Positions 16,000 to 23,803 of a stretch of 23,998 bases of DNA are shown piece after piece. How positions within the stretch are numbered: the stretch's first letter is position 1; every line of letters begins with the position of its first letter. The position numbers and the translations under genes were made by a program. Source of the stretch: Macondimonas sp035325645 (lineage in GTDB: Bacteria > Pseudomonadota > Gammaproteobacteria > UBA5335); the NCBI GenBank assembly GCA_035325645.1, contig DAOKZK010000035.1, positions 1 through 23,998 of the forward strand. Direction: 5' to 3'. The notes beneath the pieces were generated by a model. The model was given only the letters and a program-made list of their open reading frames with translations. It was not told the origin of the DNA and searched no databases.

Positions 16000-17136
16000 A
16001 TGACGCGTTCGATCCGGTCTCATCGCCGCTCGCGGCAACGGTTCCTGTCCTGCCTGATGCTGGTATCCGTTTGCGGCTTTGCGCCGGCCCAGGCGGAACG
16101 CGTCAAGGATCTGGCCAGCGTCCAGGGCGTGCGCAGCAACCAGCTCGTCGGCTATGGTCTGGTGGTCGGTCTGGACGGCACGGGCGATCAGACCAGCCAG
16201 GCGCCGTTCACCATCCAGAGCATCCGCAACATGCTGGCCGAGTTCGGCATCGTCGTTCCGCCCAACGCCAATCCGCAGCTCAAGAACGTGGCCGCCGTAT
16301 CGGTCCAGGCCGAGTTGCCGGCCTTCGCCAAGCCCGGCCAGCGCATCGACGTGACGGTGGCATCCATCGGCAACGCCAAGAGTCTGCGCGGCGGCAGCCT
16401 GCTGATGACCCCGCTCAAAGGGGCCGATGGGCGGGTATACGCCATGGCGCAGGGCAATCTGGCGGTCGGTGGCCTGGGGGTATCCGGTCGGGACGGCTCG
16501 CGCATCAGCATCAACATTCCGAGCGCCGGCCGTATTCCCGGCGGCGCTTCCGTCGAACGGGAAGTTCCCAGCGGCTTTGCCCAAGGGGACGAGATTCGGC
16601 TCAATCTGCACAACCCTGATTTCACCACCGCCAATCGCCTCGTCGAAGCCATCGATCGGCGCTTCGGACCCGGCATCGCACGCGCGCAGGATGCGGCCTC
16701 GGTGAGCATCCAGGCGCCGGCCAGCGCCGAACACCGGGTGGCCTTTCTCTCAGCCCTCGAAACCCTGGAACTGGAGCCGGGCGGCGCACCGGCGCGGATC
16801 ATCGTCAACAGTCGCACCGGAACGGTGGTCATCAACCAGGAAGTGCGCGTGTCCCCAGCGGCGGTGACGCATGGCAGTCTGACCGTCACCATCCGCGAGG
16901 ATTTCCGCGTGTCCCAACCCGAGCCGTTCGGCCAGGGTCGCACCGTGGTGGTCCCGGACACCGGCATCGAGGTCAGCCAGGCCAACAACCGCATGTTTCT
17001 GTTCGCGCCCGGCGTGGGCCTCGCCGAGATCGTGCGCGCCGTCAACGAAGTCGGCGCAGCCCCTGGGGACCTGGTCGCCATCCTCGAAGCGCTCAAGGAA
17101 GCCGGCGCCTTGCGCGCCGAACTGGTCGTCATCTGA
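16000..17136 (+). CDS. flgI: Flagellar P-ring protein FlgI
   Basis: FlgI forms the P ring in the periplasm around the rod. I start it at the ATG at 16000, with AGGGGA 9 bases upstream overlapping the flgH stop. An in-frame start at 15889 lies inside flgH and is rejected. The 378-residue product has a Sec signal peptide with an Arg-rich N-region and a likely cleavage after AQA at residue 32. The mature start ERVKDLASVQGVRSNQLVGY and the GLVVGLDGTGDQT motif are diagnostic, as are NRMFLFAPGVGLAEIVRAVN and the C-terminal LVAILEALKEAGAL. Confidence 0.98.
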   Translation: MTRSIRSHRRSRQRFLSCLMLVSVCGFAPAQAERVKDLASVQGVRSNQLVGYGLVVGLDGTGDQTSQAPFTIQSIRNMLAEFGIVVPPNANPQLKNVAAVSVQAELPAFAKPGQRIDVTVASIGNAKSLRGGSLLMTPLKGADGRVYAMAQGNLAVGGLGVSGRDGSRISINIPSAGRIPGGASVEREVPSGFAQGDEIRLNLHNPDFTTANRLVEAIDRRFGPGIARAQDAASVSIQAPASAEHRVAFLSALETLELEPGGAPARIIVNSRTGTVVINQEVRVSPAAVTHGSLTVTIREDFRVSQPEPFGQGRTVVVPDTGIEVSQANNRMFLFAPGVGLAEIVRAVNEVGAAPGDLVAILEALKEAGALRAELVVI

Positions 17137-17151
17137 GGCGAGGATGTTCAC

Positions 17152-18216
17152 ATGATTCCCCATTCCCACAGTCTGGCCGCCGACCCAAAAAGTCTGGATA
17201 CCCTGCGCCGAGAGTTGCACAAGGCGTCCGATGGCGGCCGCGCCGAGGTGGGCCGCCAGTTCGAGTCGCTGTTCATCCAGATCATGCTCAAGAACATGCG
17301 CAGCGCCGCCCTCAGCCCAGGCGCGACCGATTCGGACCAGAGCCGTTTCTATCAGGACCTGTTCGACACCCAGATCAGTCAGCAGTTGGCCCAGGGTCAA
17401 GGGCTCGGCATCGGGCGGGCGCTGACCCACCGGATCGATTCCGCGCTCCCGCAGCCTCCGTCCACGCCATGGCCTGCCGCTGGCGCACCTGACACGTTTC
17501 AGAATCTGACGCTGAACCGGCCGGCCTTGCCCCTGTCGACGCAATCGCTGCCCGAGGCCAGGCCGAACGGAATCGCTTCGCTCGCCCCTGCCCCTGCATT
17601 CCAGCTCTGGCCGAGGCCCCGCGCAAACCTGCACCAAGCGCCGCAGGCCCTGCCGCCGCCTCCCGTCGGCGAATCGACGGCCGTGCCGCGCAAGGCCGAC
17701 GCAGCGCCGAGCGATTGGCCGCCGCGCTCGCCCGAGGACTTCATCCGCGTGCTCTGGCCTCATGCGCGACAGGCGGGCGAGGAACTGGGCGTCTCACCCA
17801 AGGTGCTGCTCGCCCAGGCGGCGCTGGAGAGCGGCTGGGGCAAACAACAGATCCGTCATCCGGACGGCCGCCCCAGCTTCAACCTGTTCGGCATCAAGGC
17901 GGGGAAAAACTGGACCGGCGACGCCGTGCGGGTGTCCACCCTGGAGTATTCGGGCACCGTCAGCGAGCGGCGTCTGGAACGCTTCCGCGCCTATGACTCC
18001 CTATCCGAAGCCTTTGCCGATTATGCCCGCCTGCTCAAAGGCAATCCGCGGTATCGGCAGGCACTCAATGCGGGTGACGATCACAGCGGCTTCGCCGAAG
18101 CGCTCCAGCGTGCCGGTTACGCCACCGATCCAAACTATGCGGCGAAGATCAATCGCATCATGGCGACCCGCTTGGCCCATCTGGATCAACCCGACCCGGG
18201 CACAAACCTGGTCTGA
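17152..18216 (+). CDS. flgJ: Flagellar rod assembly muramidase FlgJ
   Basis: FlgJ is exported to the periplasm, where it caps the rod and opens the peptidoglycan. The 354-residue product has both domains. The rod-binding domain spans about 15-95 (FESLFIQIMLKNMRSA, then YQDLFDTQISQQLA). A glucosaminidase/GH73 domain spans about 193-340, with AQAALESGWG at 221-230, where Glu226 is the expected catalytic acid, followed by NLFGIK and YDSLSEAFADYARLL. The domains are joined by a Pro/Ala-rich linker of about 95 residues, longer than in enterics. GAGG lies upstream of the ATG. Confidence 0.97.
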   Translation: MIPHSHSLAADPKSLDTLRRELHKASDGGRAEVGRQFESLFIQIMLKNMRSAALSPGATDSDQSRFYQDLFDTQISQQLAQGQGLGIGRALTHRIDSALPQPPSTPWPAAGAPDTFQNLTLNRPALPLSTQSLPEARPNGIASLAPAPAFQLWPRPRANLHQAPQALPPPPVGESTAVPRKADAAPSDWPPRSPEDFIRVLWPHARQAGEELGVSPKVLLAQAALESGWGKQQIRHPDGRPSFNLFGIKAGKNWTGDAVRVSTLEYSGTVSERRLERFRAYDSLSEAFADYARLLKGNPRYRQALNAGDDHSGFAEALQRAGYATDPNYAAKINRIMATRLAHLDQPDPGTNLV

Positions 18217-18231
18217 TGGGAGCGCATTCTC

Positions 18232-20103
18232 ATGGCCGACATGTTTTCTTCAGGGGTATCCGGGCTGCTGGCTTTCCAGAATGCCCTGACGACCACCGGT
18301 CACAACATCAGCAACGTCGCCACGCCAGGCTATAGTCGCCAGCGCGTCGAACTGGGCACACGCCCGGCCGAGATCCAAAACGATTTCTATATCGGCACCG
18401 GCGTCAACAGTCAGACGGTACGGCGCAGCTACGATCAGCTGCTGACCGAGCAAGTACGCAATACGGGAAGTGCCGCGGCCCAGATGGACAGCTACGCCAC
18501 CTTCGCGGCCCGCCTCGACAACCTGCTCGGCGCCCAGGGCACCTCGGTCTCACCCATGTTGTCGCAGTTCTTCAACGACATCGAGCTTCTGGCGGAAAAC
18601 CCCGCCGGAATTCCCGAGCGACAGGTCGTCCTGACCGATGCCGAGCTGCTCGCCGATCGCTTCAATGCGCTCGGTACACAACTGGATCAGCTACAGGCCG
18701 ACGTCAACCAGCAGATCGCCCGGGACGTGACCGAGATCAACCGGCTGTCGACGAACATCGCCGAACTCAATGGCCAGATCGCGCTGGCCCAGAGCCGCGC
18801 CAACGGCGCGCCGCCCAATGATCTGCTCGATGCACGCGATGAGGCGCTGCGCCAGTTGGGAGAGAAGGTCGCAGTCCAGACCGTCGCCCAAGACGATGGC
18901 GCGGTCAATGTGTTCGTCGGCACCGGTCAGGCGCTGGTCGTGGGGAAAACCGCCACCCCGCTGACCACGGTTGCCAATGCGTATGATCCCGCGCGGCTCG
19001 AAGTCGCCTATGGCAGCCCTGGGGGACCGCTGATCAGCAACCAGATCACCGGCGGCAGTCTCGGCGGCGCGATCGCCTTTCGGCGCGAAACCTTCGACGT
19101 GGCCCGCAACAACCTCGGGCAGCTGGCCGTGGCCATGGCCGGCACGGTCAATGCGCAACACCGCATGGGCATGGATCTCGATGGCCAACTGGGCGGCGAT
19201 CTGTTTGCCGTCGTTGCGCCGGCGGTCCTGCCGCATCGGGACAACAGCGGCAGCGCGATCCTCACCGCTGCCATAAACGATCCCAAGGCGGTGACGAGTT
19301 CAGACTACCAGGCGCGTTACGACGGTAGTCAATGGGAAATCACCCGCCTGTCGGACGGCGTGCGGACCACGGGTAGCCTTCCCCTGGCCTTGGACGGTGT
19401 CACACTCGACATGACGGGCACACCGGCCGCCGGCGACCGGTTTCTGATCCAACCGACCGCTGGCGCAGCGGACAGCCTGAGCGTGGTTCTCGACGGCCCT
19501 CGCGCGCTTGCCGCGGCCAGCCCGATTCGCACCAGCGCGGCGCTCGGCAACACCGGCACGGGGCGCATCGACCCGGGAATCGTGGTCGATCCGTCCGATC
19601 CAGCGCTGCTCGTGACGACCACGTTCGAATTCCTGACCCCGACGACCTACACCATCAACGGCGTCGGCAGCTATACCTACACCGCCGGTGCGCCCATTAC
19701 GGTCAATGGCTGGCAAATCCGTCTCGAGGGCGCCCCCCAAGCCGGCGATCAATTTACCGTGGCGGCCAACAGCGGCGGTGTCGGCAACAACCGCAACGCG
19801 CTCGCGCTCGCCGGGCTGCAATCACAACGGCTCCTGGACGGCGGCAGTGCCACCTACGGCGAGCGCTACGAAAGCTTGGTCGGTGAGGTCGCCAATCGCA
19901 GCCGTCAGGCGAGCCTCGGACGCGATACCCAGCGCCTGCTCGCCGACCAGGCACGGGCTGCGCGCGAGTCGGTCTCCGGCGTGAATCTCGATGAAGAGGC
20001 CGCCCAGATGCTGCGCTTTCAGCAAGCCTATCAAGCTTCCGCGCAGGTCATCGCCATCGCCAACAACCTGTTCCAGACATTGCTGGACGCCGTGCGGAGG
20101 TAA
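18232..20103 (+). CDS. flgK: Flagellar hook-associated protein FlgK (HAP1)
   Basis: FlgK forms the first junction ring between hook and filament. The 623 residues (E. coli has 547) begin MADMFSSGVSGLLAFQNAL, the signature TTGHNISNVATPGYSRQRVE is at 21-40, and the C-terminus carries LDEEAAQMLRFQQAYQASAQ followed by VIAIANNLFQTLL. The extra length lies in the exposed middle, where two related segments end in GTPAAGDRF (about 357-408) and GAPQAGDQF (about 439-512). FlgL carries the same kind of segment. GGGAG precedes the ATG, and the gene lies 15 bases after flgJ. Confidence 0.98.
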   Translation: MADMFSSGVSGLLAFQNALTTTGHNISNVATPGYSRQRVELGTRPAEIQNDFYIGTGVNSQTVRRSYDQLLTEQVRNTGSAAAQMDSYATFAARLDNLLGAQGTSVSPMLSQFFNDIELLAENPAGIPERQVVLTDAELLADRFNALGTQLDQLQADVNQQIARDVTEINRLSTNIAELNGQIALAQSRANGAPPNDLLDARDEALRQLGEKVAVQTVAQDDGAVNVFVGTGQALVVGKTATPLTTVANAYDPARLEVAYGSPGGPLISNQITGGSLGGAIAFRRETFDVARNNLGQLAVAMAGTVNAQHRMGMDLDGQLGGDLFAVVAPAVLPHRDNSGSAILTAAINDPKAVTSSDYQARYDGSQWEITRLSDGVRTTGSLPLALDGVTLDMTGTPAAGDRFLIQPTAGAADSLSVVLDGPRALAAASPIRTSAALGNTGTGRIDPGIVVDPSDPALLVTTTFEFLTPTTYTINGVGSYTYTAGAPITVNGWQIRLEGAPQAGDQFTVAANSGGVGNNRNALALAGLQSQRLLDGGSATYGERYESLVGEVANRSRQASLGRDTQRLLADQARAARESVSGVNLDEEAAQMLRFQQAYQASAQVIAIANNLFQTLLDAVRR

Positions 20104-20105
20104 GC

Positions 20106-21305
20106 ATGCGGATCGCAACCACCCAAGCCCAAGCCCAGCTGGTGCAGGCCATGCTGGACAAGCAGAGTCAGCTCGCCCGCACGCAACAGCAGTTGGCCAC
20201 CGGCCAGCGCCTGCTCACGCCTGCCGACGATCCAACCGCCGCCGTGCGAACGCTGGCGCTTAATCGCGCCTTGGATCGGCTCGCGACCTTCGGACGCAAC
20301 GGCGACCTGGCCGAGAGTCGCCTGCAGGCCGAGGAAGGGGCTTTGGCAGCCTTGGGCGACATTCTGCTGCGGGCGCGGGAACTGGCTCTGGAAGCCAACA
20401 CCGCCGCTCAGGACGGTCTCAGCCGCGGAGCCATTGCGGCCGAGTTGCGGAGCCTGAACGACCAGTTGCTCCAGGTCGCCAACCAGCGTGACGCCAACGG
20501 CGAATACCTGTTTGGCGGCGATCAGAGCCGGCAGATACCCTTCGTGCGCGACGCCGGCGGCGCCGTCCGCTTCACCGGGGATGCCGGCCAGCGCCTGGTG
20601 TCGATTGGAGAAAACCGGCTGATGGCCGTCAGCGACTCCGGCGAGCGGGTGCTGCTCACCGCTCGGGACGGCAACGGCCTCTTTCGGACCGATGCCGCCA
20701 CCAGCAACACCGGCACCGGCCGGATCGACGCCGGCAGTGTGACTGATCGCTCGGCGTGGGTTGCGGACACCTACACGCTCAACATGCTCTCCGCCGACCA
20801 ATACGAGATCCGCGATTCGGGAGGAGGCCTCGTGACCTCCGGCGTGTATGTGCCCGACAGCGCCATTTCCTTCAACGGCGTTCAGATCACACTGAGCGGC
20901 GCGCCCGCTGCCGGCGATCGGTTCGAGGTCCGGCCGAGCGGCAGGCAGGACATGTTCCAGACACTGGCGCAGCTCACCCAAGCCGTGGCCGATCTCGACG
21001 CAGACCCGGCGACAGCAGCTCGCGGCATCGGCGCGCTGGGGCGTGGCATCGAGGAAATCGATCAGGCCTTGGGCCATCTGCAAACGATCCGCACCGAGGT
21101 CGGCAGCCGCCTGAACGGGCTGGACCAGCAGCGTCAGCGCAATGCCGATGAGACCCTGAGCCTGCAATCGCTGCGTTCGCAGCTGCAGGATCTGGACTAC
21201 ACCGAGGCCATCGGCCGGCTGAACCTGCAAACCGTAGCGCTTCAGGCCGCGCAGCAGAGCTACCTCAAGCTTCAGGGGCTCTCGCTGTTCGATCTGCTGC
21301 GCTGA
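20106..21305 (+). CDS. flgL: Flagellar hook-associated protein FlgL (HAP3)
   Basis: FlgL forms the second junction ring on which the filament grows. The 399 residues (E. coli has 317) have the flagellin-like N-terminus with LARTQQQLATGQRLLTPADD at 23-42, the NGEYLFGGDQS motif near 131-141, and the C-terminal helix YTEAIGRLNLQTVALQAAQQ. The extra length comes from a module at about 198-278 (GTGRIDAG ... GAPAAGDRFEV) related to the FlgK inserts. The ATG is 2 bases after the flgK stop, and its GGAGG site (20096-20100) lies inside flgK. The 3' end overlaps tilS on the other strand by 41 bases. Confidence 0.97.
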   Translation: MRIATTQAQAQLVQAMLDKQSQLARTQQQLATGQRLLTPADDPTAAVRTLALNRALDRLATFGRNGDLAESRLQAEEGALAALGDILLRARELALEANTAAQDGLSRGAIAAELRSLNDQLLQVANQRDANGEYLFGGDQSRQIPFVRDAGGAVRFTGDAGQRLVSIGENRLMAVSDSGERVLLTARDGNGLFRTDAATSNTGTGRIDAGSVTDRSAWVADTYTLNMLSADQYEIRDSGGGLVTSGVYVPDSAISFNGVQITLSGAPAAGDRFEVRPSGRQDMFQTLAQLTQAVADLDADPATAARGIGALGRGIEEIDQALGHLQTIRTEVGSRLNGLDQQRQRNADETLSLQSLRSQLQDLDYTEAIGRLNLQTVALQAAQQSYLKLQGLSLFDLLR

Positions 21306-22647
21306 AAACCTCGTCCCGCCATGCGCCACCCGCCCAGCGCAGACGGGTGCCGACAGTGCCGGCTGCGCGCGCAAAAGGCGCGCCGACCCACAGATCAGCC
21401 ACTGCCGCGAGTTCGCCGTCGACCCACAGCAGGGGCAAGCGATCACGCAGCCAAGGCGCCATCCCGGCCGCTCGGCACAACTCGCTGAGGGCTGTGTGGT
21501 GCGCTCGCCCCGGCAATTGCAGGCGTTCGCCGCCCTGGCGGAACCCGACTTCCAGATGCCGCCCTCGCAATCTCGCGGCATCGATCTCGCCTGAACCCTC
21601 CTCTGCCGACAGCGTGCCCAAGCCCGCCGGCAGCAGCAGGGGACGGGTCAGATCCGGCCAAGGCACGCGCGACCGAGGCACCGCGCCCAGCGGCGCCATC
21701 GCATGCGCGCGGTCGCGATGACGCCGGATTTCCACGCCGGCGTAGCGCAGCACCACTTGCCGATCCGCTGCAGCGTCGGCCAGTTGCTCGGCGATGGTGG
21801 CGAGCACGCGCGCACTGGGCAGAGGCCGGCCGCCCGCCTTCAGCCAATGGCGCAGCAGCAGCTCGCGCACCGGCGCAGTTCGCAGCCGCCACGGCTCCAG
21901 CATCAGTGCGCCGTCGACGATCATGCCGGCCTGGGCCTCCGCATCCGCCCAAGCGCCAAGCTGCGCGTCGGCCTGGGCGCATTGGCGAGCGCTGCGCGAC
22001 ACCGTGCGCGCCGCCTGGGGCCAGCGTGCGCGCAGCGCCGGCAACACCGCATGGCGCAAGTAGTTGCGGTCCAGTCCCTGGTCGGTATTGCTCGGATCCT
22101 CGAGCCACTCGAGCCCGCGCGCGCGGGCATAGGCCGTCAGCTGCTCACGCGTCGCATCGAGTAGCGGCCGAGCGAGGAATCCCGGGTCGAAGCGCCGCCA
22201 GGGCGCCATGGCCGAGAGGCCCGCCGGCCCCGCTCCGCGCAAGGCCTGGAGCAGGAACGTCTCGAGCTGATCGTCCGCATGGTGGGCGGTGAGCAGCAGG
22301 TCGCCGGTGCCCATCTGTGCGGCGAGTGCAGCGTAGCGGGCCTCCCGCGCCCACGCCTCGAGACTGGCGCCGGGCGGCACGGTGCACGGGATGGTCACCA
22401 CCGTGCACTGAATCTCGAGGCGTGCACACCATGCTCGGCAATGCTCGGCCCAGCGCGTACTGTCGGGATGCAGTCCGTGATCGACATGAATGGCTTGAAA
22501 CGGCGGCAGATCGGCCTGATCGGCGCGCATCAGATCGAGCAGTACCGTCGAATCCAGACCTCCGCTGAAGGCGATCCAGCAGCGTGGGACGGGCGGCCAG
22601 ACCCGCCAAGCCGCGCGAAACGCCGCATGCAGCGCCGCGACGGTCAC
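21265..22647 (-). CDS. tilS: tRNA(Ile)-lysidine synthase TilS
   Basis: TilS uses ATP and lysine to modify the wobble C34 of the AUA-reading tRNA-Ile to lysidine, which is essential for isoleucine decoding. The 460-residue product has the N-type ATP-pyrophosphatase P-loop SGGLDS at 28-33, HVDHGLHPDS near 54, HHADDQLET at 122-130 and DPSNTDQGLDRNYLRH near 184-199. The C-terminal half has the TilS substrate-binding domains. The start is GTG at 22647. There is no in-frame ATG before the P-loop. It lies only 6 bases after accA and is probably cotranscribed with it. Confidence 0.97.
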   Translation of the reverse strand: MTVAALHAAFRAAWRVWPPVPRCWIAFSGGLDSTVLLDLMRADQADLPPFQAIHVDHGLHPDSTRWAEHCRAWCARLEIQCTVVTIPCTVPPGASLEAWAREARYAALAAQMGTGDLLLTAHHADDQLETFLLQALRGAGPAGLSAMAPWRRFDPGFLARPLLDATREQLTAYARARGLEWLEDPSNTDQGLDRNYLRHAVLPALRARWPQAARTVSRSARQCAQADAQLGAWADAEAQAGMIVDGALMLEPWRLRTAPVRELLLRHWLKAGGRPLPSARVLATIAEQLADAAADRQVVLRYAGVEIRRHRDRAHAMAPLGAVPRSRVPWPDLTRPLLLPAGLGTLSAEEGSGEIDAARLRGRHLEVGFRQGGERLQLPGRAHHTALSELCRAAGMAPWLRDRLPLLWVDGELAAVADLWVGAPFARAAGTVGTRLRWAGGAWRDEVFSAADRTARAPEA

Positions 22648-22653
22648 GATGCT

Positions 22654-23613
22654 TCAGCTTTCCTTGTACGGCCCGTAGCCCATCAGCCGTTCCTGCCGAC
22701 GCCGGATGAGCGCGTCCCGATCCAAGGTCTGCAGTTCATCGAGGCTGTGGAGGAAAAACGCTTTCAGACGCTGGGTCATGAGCGCGGGATCCCGGTGGGC
22801 GCCGCCGAGCGGCTCTTCGATGACGGTGTCGATCAAGCCCAGTTCGAGCACCCGCTCGGAGGTGATCCCCATGGCGGCGGCGGCTTCCTCCGCCCGCGCC
22901 GCATCCTTCCACAGGATGGATGCACAGCCCTCCGGGGAGATCACCGAGTAGATCGCGTACTGCAGCATGGCGACCCGATCGCCCACACCGATGGCGAGCG
23001 CCCCGCCGGACCCGCCTTCACCGATGACGACGCAGACGATGGGGGTTCCGAGGCGAGCCATGACGAACAGATTGCGCGCGATGGCCTCGCTCTGCCCGCG
23101 CTCCTCGGCGTCGATTCCGGGGTAGGCGCCTGGGGTATCGATCAGCGTCAACACCGGCAACTCAAAACGCTCCGCCAGTTGCATCAGGCGCTGCGCCTTG
23201 CGATAGCCCTCAGGGCGCGGCATGCCGAAGTTGCGGCGGATTTTCTCCTTCGTGTCGCGGCCTTTTTCCTGTCCGATCACCACGACGGGGCGCCCCTCGA
23301 GCCGGGCCACGCCGCCCACGATGGCCGGATCGTCGGCGAAAGCGCGGTCGCCATGAAGCTCTTCGAAGTCGGTGAAGATGGTGTGGATGTAATCGAGCGT
23401 GTGCGGGCGGCGGGCATGACGGGCGAGTTGCGAAATTTGCCAAGGCGTGAGCTTGGCGAAGATGGACGCTGTCAGCGCCTGTTGCTTGCCTTCCAGTCGC
23501 TGGATTTCTTCGCTGATGTTGACTGCCGAGTCATTGCCGACATGGCGTAGTTCTTCGATTTTCGCCTCGAGTTCGGCGATGGGTTTTTCGAATTCGAGAA
23601 AAATCGACTGCAT
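22654..23613 (-). CDS. accA: Acetyl-CoA carboxylase carboxyltransferase subunit alpha
   Basis: AccA and AccD transfer the carboxyl group from carboxybiotin-BCCP to acetyl-CoA, giving malonyl-CoA for fatty acid synthesis. I chose the ATG at 23613, which gives MQSIFLEFEKPIAELEAKIE and 319 residues, the same length as E. coli AccA. The frame is open to an ATG at 23682, but this adds 23 residues without family likeness. Diagnostic segments are RDTKEKIRRNFGMPRPEGYR, then LIDTPGAYPGIDAEERGQSE and IGEGGSGGALAIGVGD at about 197-212. It is a housekeeping gene, unrelated to the flagellar cluster. Confidence 0.98.
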   Translation of the reverse strand: MQSIFLEFEKPIAELEAKIEELRHVGNDSAVNISEEIQRLEGKQQALTASIFAKLTPWQISQLARHARRPHTLDYIHTIFTDFEELHGDRAFADDPAIVGGVARLEGRPVVVIGQEKGRDTKEKIRRNFGMPRPEGYRKAQRLMQLAERFELPVLTLIDTPGAYPGIDAEERGQSEAIARNLFVMARLGTPIVCVVIGEGGSGGALAIGVGDRVAMLQYAIYSVISPEGCASILWKDAARAEEAAAAMGITSERVLELGLIDTVIEEPLGGAHRDPALMTQRLKAFFLHSLDELQTLDRDALIRRRQERLMGYGPYKES

Positions 23614-23647
23614 GGCGACTCGTGGTTCTTGTTCGGCGAAGGGGCAC

Positions 23648-23676
23648 ATTGCATCAGAAAATCCCGCCTCTGTCCA
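23648..23676 (-). promoter_or_regulatory. Possible sigma-70 promoter for accA-tilS
   Basis: On the minus strand, TGGACA (5 of 6) and TGCAAT (4 of 6) are separated by 17 bases. The predicted start near 23641 would give a leader of about 28 bases before accA. This is a weak pattern match. Confidence 0.4.
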
Positions 23677-23726
23677 AACCACTCACCGGGGAAACATCAC
23701 GCTCATCAATCCGGCGTCGTGAGGAT

Positions 23727-23753
23727 TCAGGAGCTGCTATGGCAGACCGATAA
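23727..23753 (+). promoter_or_regulatory. Possible sigma-28 promoter for the secreted-protein gene
   Basis: ACCGATAA matches the FliA -10 element GCCGATAA at 7 of 8 positions. The upstream half at exact 11-base spacing is TCAGGAGC, a weak match to TAAAGTTT (3 of 8). The fliC promoter in this window has the same ACCGATA core and a TCA start of the -35. The start would be about 45 bases before the gene at 23804. Confidence 0.35.
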
Positions 23754-23770
23754 CCTCATGGACCACTGAT

Positions 23771-23783
23771 CCAATTCGATTGG
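23771..23783. promoter_or_regulatory. Small perfect dyad CCAAT-TCG-ATTGG
   Basis: A perfect inverted repeat with 5-base arms and a 3-base centre lies in the leader of the gene at 23804, between the possible promoter and the ribosome binding site. It could be an operator, a short RNA hairpin or chance. Confidence 0.25.
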
Positions 23784-23803
23784 ACGAGCCGGAGCACCTT
23801 GCC

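Noticed and set aside
13634..17763. Minus-strand open frames antisense to flgF-flgJ (13634-14503, 14278-15498, 15207-16001, 16750-17763)
   Set aside because: All cover confident sense-strand flagellar genes and span gene boundaries in ways real genes do not.
20031..21581. 516-codon minus-strand open frame over flgL
   Set aside because: It crosses the end of tilS and all of flgL, and both are well supported in other frames.
22279..23550. 423-codon plus-strand open frame over accA and tilS
   Set aside because: It is antisense to accA and tilS, which are both certain.
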